Source: an uncultured Bacteroidales bacterium
Lineage (GTDB): Bacteria; Bacteroidota; Bacteroidia; Bacteroidales; UBA932
Assembly: GCA_946614205.1 (NCBI GenBank)
Contig: CAMOGR010000218.1
Coordinates: 1-17,634, forward strand
Direction: 5' to 3'
Length of the DNA stretch: 17,634 bases
The notes under the pieces are model-generated. The model saw only the letters and a program-made list of their open reading frames with translations. It made no database searches and was not told the DNA's origin. Of this stretch, positions 6,371 to 13,892 are shown one piece after another. Made by a program: the position numbers and the translations under genes. The number at the start of each line of letters is the position of its first letter. The first letter of the stretch is position 1.

Positions 6371-7555
6371 ATGCGACTCTTCACACTGACTTCCGACCTT
6401 CATGCCGAGGCCTCTTCCGCCATACGGGAGGACCCTTTCATCAATGAAATCGAGGCTGCGATGGGGCAGCCGTTCGAGATTGCTCCTGAAGGGGCGTCGT
6501 TTTGCGAGGGTGACGTCATCTACGTCCGCACCGGTGGCACGGAGGGGCTTTTCCTCCGCAGGTACGCCGGTCTCGAAGGCACTCCCGTGCGCCTTCTGAC
6601 AAGCGGCCGGAGCAATTCGCTTGCCGCATCCATGGAAATCCTCTCCTGGCTCTGCGACCGGGGCATCCCCGGGGAAATCATACACGGCAGCCCTGAGCAG
6701 GCGGCGCTTCAGCTGAGCGGCGGCGTGCCTGCGGGCAGCGGCGGGCGTTTCCTCAAGCCCCTCGATGCTGCGGGGGCCCTGTCAGGCAAGCGTTACGGGG
6801 TGGTCGGACATCCTTCCGACTGGCTCATAAGCAGCAGCGTCGACTACTCCAGGGCGCGTCTCCTGCTGGGTGCCGAACTCATTGACATTCCGATAGATGA
6901 GCTTGTGTCGCTGGTCCGCGGCGGGTCCACTTCGGCCCTTCCCGTCCTCAAGCCGCTGAACACGCCCAAATTCGGCCGTCCCATCAGCGAGTCCGACTTC
7001 CGCGGTTCGCTCGCGATATATTCCGCCCTGCGTCACATCATCGCAAAGTATTCCCTCGACGGGCTCACACTCAGGTGCTTCGATCTTCTGTCCGCCCTTG
7101 GCAACACAGGGTGCATGGCTCTTGCCATACTTAATTCCGAAGGCTTCATCGCCACCTGCGAAGGGGATGTGCCGGCGATGCTGAGCATGGCTCTCGTGCG
7201 CAGCAGGTATGGCGTTTCTGGCTTCCAGGCCAACCTGTCGCGCATTGGCGGTGAGGAGTATCTCTTCGCCCACTGCACCGTGCCCCTCGACATGGTGAGG
7301 GATTACTGTTACGACACCCACTTCGAATCGGGCATAGGCGTCGCCGTACACGGTCTCCTGCCGCAGGGCCCCGGGCGCATTTTCAAGATTTCCGCAGACC
7401 TGGGGAGCTGCTTTGACGAGAGCGTCACCCTTGCAGGCAATCCTTACGGGGACAATCTCTGCCGTACGCAGGTGCTGGTGCATGCAGATGCGTCACTGCG
7501 GGATTATTTCCTCCGTCGTCCTCTTGGTAACCATCATATTATCATTCCGTTATGA
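6371..7555 (+). CDS. L-fucose/L-arabinose isomerase-like fold protein
   Basis: A protein of about 394 aa resembling the C-terminal fucose isomerase family. Visible family elements are ALGNTGCMALAILNSEGF before CEGDVPAML (Cys263-Leu271 from this start), SRIGGEEYLFAHCTVPLDM and a late GNPY stretch. The CEGD motif supplies metal or active-site residues in true ketol-isomerases. The N-terminal half is divergent and I cannot name a substrate. Two starts are possible: ATG 6359 coincides with the predicted transcription start, while ATG 6371 gives a 12-nt leader and a sensible beta-strand beginning MRLFTLTSDLH. I prefer 6371. The stop overlaps the C69 dipeptidase start by ATGA. A role in sugar metabolism is family-level inference only. 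Confidence 0.75.
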   Translation: MRLFTLTSDLHAEASSAIREDPFINEIEAAMGQPFEIAPEGASFCEGDVIYVRTGGTEGLFLRRYAGLEGTPVRLLTSGRSNSLAASMEILSWLCDRGIPGEIIHGSPEQAALQLSGGVPAGSGGRFLKPLDAAGALSGKRYGVVGHPSDWLISSSVDYSRARLLLGAELIDIPIDELVSLVRGGSTSALPVLKPLNTPKFGRPISESDFRGSLAIYSALRHIIAKYSLDGLTLRCFDLLSALGNTGCMALAILNSEGFIATCEGDVPAMLSMALVRSRYGVSGFQANLSRIGGEEYLFAHCTVPLDMVRDYCYDTHFESGIGVAVHGLLPQGPGRIFKISADLGSCFDESVTLAGNPYGDNLCRTQVLVHADASLRDYFLRRPLGNHHIIIPL

Positions 7556-9216
7556 ACCGTTTAGCAGTTGCGGCACTCTCTTCTCTCGCCGCCCTTCTTG
7601 CATCCTCTGTTCCGGGCGATGCCTGTACCAATCTCATAGTCGGCAGGAAAGCATCCGTCGACGGGAGCGTCATCTGCACTTACAATTGCGACGGATTCGG
7701 CTTTGCCGCGTCTCTCGGATTCAGCCGCCCCGGGCGTCATGCCCCCGGCGAGATGGTTGCCGTGCGCAGTTGGGGTCCCGATGCCCAGACCCATTACATC
7801 CCTCAGGCCGAGTACACTTACGGTGTCGCGGGGCTTATGAACGAGAATCAGGTGAGCATTGTGGAAACCACCTGGGATGGCCGCAAGGAGCTCCGCAACC
7901 CTGAGGGCTGGCTGGATTACTTTACTCTCATGAACCTTACGCTCCAGCGCGCCACGTCGGCCCGCGAGGCCATAGGCATCATGCATTCCCTGGTGCAGGA
8001 GTATGGCTACAACGCCACCGGCGAGTCGTTCGCCGTCTGTGACAAGGAGGAAGCCTGGATAATGGAACTGATAGGCAAGGGGCCCGGAGTGAAGGGTGCC
8101 GTGTGGGTTGCTATGCGCGTCCCCGACGACTGCATCTGCGCTTATGCCAACGCTAGCCGTATCAGGCAGTTCCCGCAGGCTCGCAAGCCCGACCGCAAAC
8201 TGGGTTACTGCATCGTTCCGGGCGAATGCATGTATACTGCCGATGTCATTTCGTTTGCCCGCGAGAAGGGTTATTACAGCGGAGCCGACGCCGGTTTCAG
8301 CTTCCGTGAAGCCTACGGTCCGCTCGATTTCGGAGCCATCCGCTACTGCGAGGCCCGGGTGTGGAGCTTCTACCGTCATCACTACGATGCCGCCGAAATG
8401 GATTCCTACCTCCCTTTCCTGGGAGGGGACCTGTCGGAACACGACTCCCTTCCGCTGTGGATAAAGCCTTCGTCTCCTGTCAGTTACCGCGATATCCAGG
8501 AGGATATGCGCGACCACTATGAGGGTACGGCATTGGATATGACCGCAGACGTCAGCGCCGGTCCCTGGGCCTCGCCGTACCGCAATCAGCCGGTCAATTA
8601 CGCATCATCGGACGGTACCAAGATGTTCCGCGAGCGCCCCATCGGATGCCAGCAGAGCGGCATGACCATGGTATGTCGCATGCGTTCCTGGCTGCCCGAC
8701 GCGGTGGGAGGCATCTGCTATTTCAACCTTGACGACGCCACCACCGTTGCATACGTGCCGGTTTACTGCGGCATCAACCGCATTCCCGAGCCCTTCCGGC
8801 GCGAGAACAACAACATCCGGGAGTTCAGCACCGGGAGTGCATTCTGGATGTGCAATTTCGTAGCCAACATGGTGTACCCCCGCTGGAGCGCCATGTACCC
8901 CGATTTGCGTGAGGCTCAGGTGGAGCTGGAAGACTATTACGAGGCCGACCAGGCCGAGGTGGAGAAGACCGTCTCCGGCCTCACGGCAGGGGAGGTGAGC
9001 GACTACCTCACCGGCAAGACCATTGCCTATACCGACAAGATGATGCAGCGCTGGGACAAGCTGGCGAAGTTCCTGATTGTCAAGCATAACGACCAGATTA
9101 TGCTGCCCTCCGAAGGCGGAGAGCTCGCCCCCGGGCGCCATACTTCCCCCGCTTATGCCCCGGCATTCATCGATGCCGTCAAGGCTCAGACCGGAAGTCG
9201 CTACGTCAGACCTTAG
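7552..9216 (+). CDS. Exported C69 family dipeptidase
   Basis: A 554-aa peptidase C69 (PepD-like) Ntn-hydrolase. Residues 1-24 form a signal peptide ending in A24. Cleavage would expose Cys25 in CTNLIVGRKASVDGS, the catalytic N-terminal nucleophile of this family. Further family features are YGVAGLMNENQVSIVETT (about 88-105) and SFAVCDKEEAWIMELIGKG (about 162-180). Members cleave dipeptides with broad specificity, and Bacteroidales export many of them. The ATGA overlap with the preceding isomerase-like gene indicates translational coupling. Its stop lies 11 nt from the convergent dacB stop, with no clear terminator between them. Confidence 0.93.
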   Translation: MNRLAVAALSSLAALLASSVPGDACTNLIVGRKASVDGSVICTYNCDGFGFAASLGFSRPGRHAPGEMVAVRSWGPDAQTHYIPQAEYTYGVAGLMNENQVSIVETTWDGRKELRNPEGWLDYFTLMNLTLQRATSAREAIGIMHSLVQEYGYNATGESFAVCDKEEAWIMELIGKGPGVKGAVWVAMRVPDDCICAYANASRIRQFPQARKPDRKLGYCIVPGECMYTADVISFAREKGYYSGADAGFSFREAYGPLDFGAIRYCEARVWSFYRHHYDAAEMDSYLPFLGGDLSEHDSLPLWIKPSSPVSYRDIQEDMRDHYEGTALDMTADVSAGPWASPYRNQPVNYASSDGTKMFRERPIGCQQSGMTMVCRMRSWLPDAVGGICYFNLDDATTVAYVPVYCGINRIPEPFRRENNNIREFSTGSAFWMCNFVANMVYPRWSAMYPDLREAQVELEDYYEADQAEVEKTVSGLTAGEVSDYLTGKTIAYTDKMMQRWDKLAKFLIVKHNDQIMLPSEGGELAPGRHTSPAYAPAFIDAVKAQTGSRYVRP

Positions 9217-9227
9217 GGAAGAATCTT

Positions 9228-10748
9228 CTAAGGCTCCGCTGCGAGGCTGGCGATTATTTCGTCGATGATGGAGTAGACGGTGGCCGAGGACCCCGGGATG
9301 TTGTTGGTGAGGATTGAGAATGTCACCGTACGGTCCTCCTTCTCGCCGGTGACTGGAAGGATGTAGCCCGAGAAGCAGCGTACGCCGTTCATCGAGCCGC
9401 TCTTCATCCGTACGCGGTTGCGGACCTCTTCCGGGACGCCGCGCATGCGGAACTGAAGCGTCCCCTTGCCCCCGGGATAGGGCAGGGAACCGATATATGG
9501 CCTTCTGGCCTTGCTGTTCAGCATTTTGCGCAGGAAGCGCACAAAGAACTCCGCGCTCACGTAATTCTTGCGTGACAAGCCGCTGCCGTCCACCAGCACG
9601 CAGTCCTGAAGCTTCCCGAAGCCCATCTGCCTGAGCAGTTCTTCCTCGGCGAGGACAGCCTCGCTGCGGTCTGAGCTGCCCCGCATCTGCACTCCGAGTT
9701 CCATCAGCAGTGACTCTGCAAAGAAATTGTTGCTTTCGCGGTTGGTGTCGGCAACGATGGCAGCCAAGGTCGGCGACAGCCTTGAGCCAAGCTCCACGAG
9801 GCTGTCCTGTACTACTGCCGGATAACCCAGGTCGGAGTATAGCAGGTCTGTACGCACAAGCCCGCCCGGGGAGACGTCGGCGTGGCCTCCGGAAACCTCT
9901 ATACCGTTCTCTGCCAAGTACTTGCAGAAATAATACGCGCAGGTCCACGGACCGAACCTGTTCGAGGCTTGGAAGGTGTAGCCGTTGCGGTCCGTGGGGA
10001 AGGCGCCGAAGAATTCACCCCATGGTCCGGAACTTGAGTTGACGTAGTACAGCGTGTTGGGAGTGCGCGCCTCTGAAGTTGTGGCGCTGATGGTCCAGCT
10101 CATCCATGGTGTTTCGGGGTAAACCGGCCTGATGGTGGGAGGCAGCCCCGGAGTGGACGGCACGACGGTAAAATTCTGCGCGTTTTCGAAGTAATTGAGC
10201 CCCTGAGGACCGGCACCGTAGTTGAATCCGATGTCTTCGTATTCCCAGGACATGTGGTGTGCGGGGCGCCGGAAGTGCCTCGGGTCTGCCACCACCTTGC
10301 CTTCGATACGCTTGATTCCGGCATATTCCAGCTGGGAGCGGAACGCACCGAAGGTGGCCTCTACAGGCTCTGCGCAGAGGCTGCCGGAACCGGTGGTAGG
10401 GTCTCCGCCTCCTACTATGTACAGGTCTCCGACGAGAGTGCTGTCACGTATCTCGCCGCTGTAAGCCAGGGTGGTGCGGAAACGCCAGCCGGCGCCGAGG
10501 CGCGTGAGGGCCAGCCCGGTGGTGATAAGCTTGACGTTGGAGGCCGGCACCAGCCTGACCCTGCGGTTGAGCTGTGCGAGCGTGTCTCCGTTCTCCCTTA
10601 CCGCCAGGATGCCGACAATACCCGAACGCAGAGGCTCTTTGCCGGCATAATCGGAAACGAGCTTCTGCGTTGCGGTGGGACCTGCCGACAACGTGATGCC
10701 TGAAAGGCAAAGCGCGACGGCGGCAATTATCTTGGCTGCAGCCCTCAA
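9228..10748 (-). CDS. dacB: D-alanyl-D-alanine carboxypeptidase/endopeptidase (PBP4, S13 family)
   Basis: A 506-aa penicillin-binding protein of the DacB/PBP4 class, which trims or cleaves D-Ala cross-links in periplasmic peptidoglycan. The three active-site motifs are present: SxxK as SNVK (Ser70, Lys73), SxN as SNN (Ser339, Asn341) and KTG as KSG (449-451). The large insertion between SxxK and SxN typical of PBP4 is there. An N-terminal signal peptide (about residues 1-22) fits a periplasmic enzyme. The start codon is TTG (complement of 10746-10748): it overlaps the upstream stop as TTGA, and no ATG or GTG exists before the signal peptide core. Confidence 0.95.
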   Translation of the reverse strand: MRAAAKIIAAVALCLSGITLSAGPTATQKLVSDYAGKEPLRSGIVGILAVRENGDTLAQLNRRVRLVPASNVKLITTGLALTRLGAGWRFRTTLAYSGEIRDSTLVGDLYIVGGGDPTTGSGSLCAEPVEATFGAFRSQLEYAGIKRIEGKVVADPRHFRRPAHHMSWEYEDIGFNYGAGPQGLNYFENAQNFTVVPSTPGLPPTIRPVYPETPWMSWTISATTSEARTPNTLYYVNSSSGPWGEFFGAFPTDRNGYTFQASNRFGPWTCAYYFCKYLAENGIEVSGGHADVSPGGLVRTDLLYSDLGYPAVVQDSLVELGSRLSPTLAAIVADTNRESNNFFAESLLMELGVQMRGSSDRSEAVLAEEELLRQMGFGKLQDCVLVDGSGLSRKNYVSAEFFVRFLRKMLNSKARRPYIGSLPYPGGKGTLQFRMRGVPEEVRNRVRMKSGSMNGVRCFSGYILPVTGEKEDRTVTFSILTNNIPGSSATVYSIIDEIIASLAAEP

Positions 10749-11017
10749 GCGTTCTTGACTGCTGCGCTGAGTTCCTCGTAGAGGGCGTCTGTCTTCTCGA
10801 GGAGTTCCTTGCGGAGTGCGTTGTAGTGTGCGCGGGCGGCACCCTCTGCATGGGCGGCCTTGTCGCGGAGTTCATTGTACAGGTCGATGGCCTTGTCCAG
10901 AAGGGCCTGGGCCTTTTCCTCACTGACCTTTGAGTTTACTGCCGATACGAGTGAGCAGTCCTCGATGAATGCACTGAGGATGTAGTCGATGTCTTTCTTG
11001 ATGTCTCTAAGATTCAT
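10745..11017 (-). CDS. Conserved 90-aa helical protein, hypothetical
   Basis: A 90-aa protein beginning MNLRDIKKDIDYILSAF, charged and almost entirely alpha-helical in composition, with a probable coiled-coil or helical hairpin (residues 30-90). No signal peptide or membrane segment is visible, so it is likely cytoplasmic. I recognise it as a small protein widespread in Bacteroidales but know no function. It shares an operon with dacB, overlapping by four bases (TTGA), so its translation probably controls that of dacB. Its promoter and first eight codons are duplicated 1,424 bp upstream, on the far side of the transglutaminase gene. Confidence 0.8.
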   Translation of the reverse strand: MNLRDIKKDIDYILSAFIEDCSLVSAVNSKVSEEKAQALLDKAIDLYNELRDKAAHAEGAARAHYNALRKELLEKTDALYEELSAAVKNA

Positions 11018-11048
11018 GTCTTTTGCGAATTAATTCGGTGCAAAGGTA
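10993..11048. repeat. Direct repeat copy A flanking the transglutaminase gene
   Basis: This 56-bp segment matches 12417-12472 in the same orientation at 52 of 56 positions (mismatches at 11023, 11026, 11038 and 11046). It contains the -7 box, leader, ATG and first eight codons of the 90-aa gene. Similarity stops sharply at both edges. Confidence 0.9.
11041..11048 (-). promoter_or_regulatory. -7 box of the 90-aa protein/dacB operon
   Basis: TACCTTTG on the minus strand is an exact consensus match. The transcription start is expected near 11035, with an A/T-rich leader of about 17 nt before the ATG at 11017. The sequence upstream of this box (from 11049) is not shared with the second repeat copy. 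The original -33 region may thus have been replaced when the transglutaminase gene arrived. Confidence 0.7.
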
Positions 11049-11073
11049 CGAATAATTTTTGATAAAGCGCAGA

Positions 11074-12279
11074 TTACTTCAATCCTGTACAGGTATGCCG
11101 GAAAGAATAAGTACCTTCGGTCTGATACCAGTACCAATAGTATGATGTCTGGAGAAGGGTGGCAAGGAGATCGTTCCCGTCGGGATCCCGAATGATATTG
11201 TTGATGCCGCGGGTCATCACGATATAATCTCCGTCAAAGACACCGAAATTGTTCCCGCCCCATGTGGGATCGGCGGGGACCCAGCCAAAGCCTGGGACAA
11301 AAAACTCGGCCCGCACGTGGTATTCGTCCAGTTTGCCATGCACCATGACAATATGGCGGGCAGGGATACCCTTGGCACGAAGCAGGGAAATAAATACGGA
11401 TGAATAGTTGCCGCAGTCTCCTGTCATGCTGTTCATAAGGCTGGCAATGGTATGCAGGCCCGTATTCATATTCCCGTACGTCATATTTGTAGCGGTCCAC
11501 TGGAAGCATCTGCGGGCATAATCAATGATATCCCCGCCAGCCTTGTCCCAAAGCGTATTGGCGGTAGAGACAATTTTACTGTGGGTGGGGTCGATGAGAC
11601 CGTTGGCCTCTTTTTGAAGGTACTTCCGGCATTCCTCGGACTGCGGGTCATAGGCCGGGATATCCGTCAGCTGGGTTACGTCCACTACAACACGATATAC
11701 CTCGGCATCAAAGGTTTCGGAAATGACATAATTCCCGGAAACGGGTATGGAGGGGGCATCCACATCTTTCCAGATATATGAATTGACACCGTCGGGGCAT
11801 TGCTCTTCGGTGCAGCCGGGTGCCTCCCAATTTGTGATGGTTTGATAGTCGTTGGTCTGAGGGCGTGGCAACACGGCGTAAATCCGGGTAAACTGAGTGC
11901 CGGAGTATGTGAGTTTGATGCCGTTGGTAACCTTTCCGGAGGAAGCAACTGTACGGGTAACGAGTTTCGGTTTTTCGGTAACCGTCACCATGCACTGAGC
12001 CTGTTTGTCCAGGGTTGATACGGTAATGATGGCCGAGCCTGCGGCGTGGGCGGTGACCACACCGTCGGCGACCGAAGCGATGACGGGACTGGATGACTCC
12101 CAGTGCAGCGTATAATCACTCACGGCCCCCGGTGAAACGGTGACCTGCAACTGGGTTGAGGACTCCTCGACCAGGCTTACTTGAGTCGGATACAGTTTGA
12201 TGACAACCTCTTCCGGCTTGGAACAAGAAATGAACAGTAGCAAAAATACAAATACTACTTCAGCAACACGTTGATTCAT
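11074..12279 (-). CDS. Lipoprotein with Big2 domain and transglutaminase-like domain
   Basis: A 401-aa lipoprotein: signal peptide with lipobox ...LLLFISC (Cys19), then a bacterial Ig-like Big2 domain at about residues 26-102 (VSLVEESSTQL, ASVADGVVTAHAAGSAIITVS). A linker region follows, then a transglutaminase-like core at about 230-350. The papain-like triad is in order: Cys289 in TGDCGNYS, His321 in DEYHVRAEFF, Asp337 in PADPTWG. Such exported enzymes may act as peptidases, cross-linkers or cell-wall amidases; the substrate is unknown. It has its own excellent promoter. It is bracketed by the 56-bp direct repeat, and its base composition by eye is poorer in G+C (31/60 and 33/60 in two sampled lines) than the mutL end (44/60 in one line). 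Confidence 0.88.
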   Translation of the reverse strand: MNQRVAEVVFVFLLLFISCSKPEEVVIKLYPTQVSLVEESSTQLQVTVSPGAVSDYTLHWESSSPVIASVADGVVTAHAAGSAIITVSTLDKQAQCMVTVTEKPKLVTRTVASSGKVTNGIKLTYSGTQFTRIYAVLPRPQTNDYQTITNWEAPGCTEEQCPDGVNSYIWKDVDAPSIPVSGNYVISETFDAEVYRVVVDVTQLTDIPAYDPQSEECRKYLQKEANGLIDPTHSKIVSTANTLWDKAGGDIIDYARRCFQWTATNMTYGNMNTGLHTIASLMNSMTGDCGNYSSVFISLLRAKGIPARHIVMVHGKLDEYHVRAEFFVPGFGWVPADPTWGGNNFGVFDGDYIVMTRGINNIIRDPDGNDLLATLLQTSYYWYWYQTEGTYSFRHTCTGLK

Positions 12280-12320
12280 AATCCGATAAATGACATTTAT
12301 GACACTTCCCTCATTTTCAG

Positions 12321-12351
12321 CAAATATAGTATATTTGATATCAAAAACAAA
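12321..12351 (-). promoter_or_regulatory. Promoter of the transglutaminase lipoprotein gene
   Basis: On the minus strand TTTG (12348-12351) and TATATTTG (12321-12328) are exactly 19 nt apart, a textbook Bacteroidales promoter. The expected start near 12315 gives a leader of about 35 nt to the ATG at 12279. The -33 element lies inside the T-rich tail of the upstream terminator. Confidence 0.85.
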
Positions 12352-12369
12352 TAAACCACCCGAAGGTGG
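12345..12369 (-). terminator. Intrinsic terminator with UUCG tetraloop
   Basis: Read leftward, CCACC-TTCG-GGTGG (12356-12369) forms a perfect five-base-pair stem closed by a C(UUCG)G tetraloop. TTTATTTGTTTTT follows. It would stop transcripts coming from the duplicated promoter at 12465-12472 before they reach the transglutaminase gene. Confidence 0.75.
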
Positions 12370-12408
12370 CCTATTGTTATCCTTGTGAGACTTGAATGAT
12401 TACAATTC

Positions 12409-12441
12409 TTAAAGACCTTTCTTGATGTCTCTAAGATTCAT
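12409..12441 (-). pseudogene. Truncated 5' end of a second copy of the 90-aa gene
   Basis: Inside repeat copy B the ATG and the first eight codons of the 90-aa gene are identical at the protein level (MNLRDIKK). The reading frame then diverges and stops after two further codons (GL, TAA). Ten amino acids remain of 90. It could be a broken gene remnant or, less likely, a short leader peptide. Confidence 0.7.
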
Positions 12442-12472
12442 GTCTTATGTGAATTAATTCGCTGCAAAGATA
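12417..12472. repeat. Direct repeat copy B flanking the transglutaminase gene
   Basis: Second copy of the 56-bp segment at 10993-11048, same orientation. Its substitutions keep the start codon and the first codons, and change the -7 box from TACCTTTG to TATCTTTG, still a consensus match. Confidence 0.9.
12465..12472 (-). promoter_or_regulatory. Duplicated -7 box in repeat copy B
   Basis: TATCTTTG on the minus strand fits TAnnTTTG. If active it would transcribe the ten-codon remnant and then meet the UUCG terminator. Confidence 0.5.
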
Positions 12473-12525
12473 GCATTTTCCCTGAATATCGGCTTGGATT
12501 ATTCCTTTGCGGGTGCAAAGATGGT

Positions 12526-12557
12526 TTTGTTTTTTTCGCAGCGCGTTGTTATCTTTG
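12526..12557 (+). promoter_or_regulatory. Promoter of the histidine phosphatase gene
   Basis: TTTG (12526-12529) and TATCTTTG (12550-12557) are 20 nt apart. The start near 12563 gives a leader of about 26 nt to the ATG at 12590. This excludes the in-frame upstream ATG at 12494. Confidence 0.75.
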
Positions 12558-12589
12558 CGTTGGCCTGTATAAAGCAGGTTTCGCAGTGT

Positions 12590-13879
12590 ATGAAAAGGTT
12601 ATTGTTATTGTTGGCCGCGGTTGTTTCTGTCTGGTCCTGTACCAAAGATTACAGCCCTGAAGAACTTGCCCCCAAAGACTGGCTGGAACGCAGCGAGGGG
12701 TTCCAAGGCAAATATGAACTGGAGCAGCTGGTGGTACTCAGCCGCCACAACATCCGCACTCCGCTTGTAGGAAAAGGCTCCGTGCTTCCTCGCGTTACTG
12801 CCACCGGAAACGAGTGGTTCGCATGGCAGGACCCCGCAAGCCATCTTACCGCAAAAGGCCAGCGCCTCGAAAAAATCATGGGCGAATTCTTCGGCGAATG
12901 GCTCGGCAAAGAAGGCTTTGTGAGCCAGTACAGCGCCGACCCGTCCTCCTTCCGTTTCTATGCCAATGCAAAGCAGCGGTGCCAGCTTACCGCGAGGACC
13001 TTTGCCGACGCCCTTCTGCCCGGAGCCAATCCCGAAGTGGAGATGAAAGTCGCATTTGACACCATGGATCCGGTGTTCAATCCCCAGATAACCAAGCTCC
13101 CGAATGGCTTTGAGGAAAAGGCAAAGGCGGAAATAGCCGCCCGCATGGGTAATCTTGACGCCGGTGTTTCCGCCCAGTACTCCCTGATAGAAAGAGTCAT
13201 CGGCATGACAGATTCCCCGGCATATCCCGATACGGCTTCCTTCTCTCAGTTCCCTTCGTCCGTGGGGTTCAAGATGAATGCAGAACCTTTCATGACCGGC
13301 GGCCTCAAGATGGCGTGCACGGTTTCGGATGCCCTGGTGCTTCAGTATTACGAAGAGCCTGACGAGCGCAAGGCTGCTTTCGGACAGAATCTTACCGTAT
13401 CTGATTGGGAGAATGTCTCCTTCGTGAAAGACTGGTACGGAGATGCTTTGTTTACAGCTCCTTCGGTTGCCGTCAACGTTGCCCACCCTCTGCTTCAGAC
13501 CATGCTGTCGGAACTCCGCCGGAGCGACCGGCGCCTTTCTTTCTTGTGCGGCCACGATTCCAACATCGGCAGCGTCCTTGCTTCACTTGAGGCTCAGGAT
13601 TACAGTCTTCCCGCCACGATAGAGAAAAAGACTCCCATCGGTTCCAAGGTCGTCATCGAAAAGTTCAAGGGGCGTGACTCTGTGGAATACGCCGACCTTT
13701 GGCTCGTGTATGCATCTACGGAACAAATCCGGCAAGAGAGCACCCTGTCGTACGCCAATCCTCCCATGGCGGTGCGCCTGCGCCTTGAAGGCCTTGACGA
13801 GAACGCCGACGGACTATATCGTCTCGCCGACATTGAGCAGCGCTTCAGCGACGCCATCGCCGCGTACGACGCTCTCTGA
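12590..13879 (+). CDS. Histidine acid phosphatase family lipoprotein
   Basis: A 429-aa lipoprotein of the histidine phosphatase superfamily, clade 2. The signal peptide ends VSVWSC with lipid Cys17. The catalytic motif RHNIRTP (residues 52-58, His53 nucleophile) is the RHGxRxP signature with Asn for Gly, a form I recall from Bacteroidales homologues. The distal HD motif is GHDSNIGS (His322, Asp323). Members dephosphorylate phytate, sugar phosphates or other small phosphoesters outside the cytoplasm; which one applies here is unknown. I chose the ATG at 12590 because it directly begins the signal peptide and follows a good promoter. It ends 13 nt before the convergent LRR gene. Confidence 0.9.
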   Translation: MKRLLLLLAAVVSVWSCTKDYSPEELAPKDWLERSEGFQGKYELEQLVVLSRHNIRTPLVGKGSVLPRVTATGNEWFAWQDPASHLTAKGQRLEKIMGEFFGEWLGKEGFVSQYSADPSSFRFYANAKQRCQLTARTFADALLPGANPEVEMKVAFDTMDPVFNPQITKLPNGFEEKAKAEIAARMGNLDAGVSAQYSLIERVIGMTDSPAYPDTASFSQFPSSVGFKMNAEPFMTGGLKMACTVSDALVLQYYEEPDERKAAFGQNLTVSDWENVSFVKDWYGDALFTAPSVAVNVAHPLLQTMLSELRRSDRRLSFLCGHDSNIGSVLASLEAQDYSLPATIEKKTPIGSKVVIEKFKGRDSVEYADLWLVYASTEQIRQESTLSYANPPMAVRLRLEGLDENADGLYRLADIEQRFSDAIAAYDAL

Positions 13880-13892
13880 GCGCTATTCCGGA

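Noticed and set aside
9214..9230. GAAG-AAT-CTTC palindrome between the dipeptidase and dacB stops as a bidirectional terminator
   Set aside because: The stem is only four base pairs with no U-run, too weak to call.
8605..9948. Leftward open frame of 447 codons spanning the ends of the C69 dipeptidase and dacB
   Set aside because: It overlaps two well-supported genes in other frames, has Arg/Gly/Ser-rich low-information sequence and no promoter.
12505..12520. CTTTGC-GGGT-GCAAAG palindrome and a third promoter-like TGCAAAGAT in the intergenic region
   Set aside because: Six base pairs only, and the minus-strand reading CATCTTTG misses the consensus T with no gene in position. It probably reflects the high frequency of TTTGC promoter motifs in this region.
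12494..12589. Upstream ATG at 12494 for the histidine phosphatase
   Set aside because: The promoter at 12526-12557 lies between it and the signal peptide. Starting at 12590 gives a clean lipoprotein signal.
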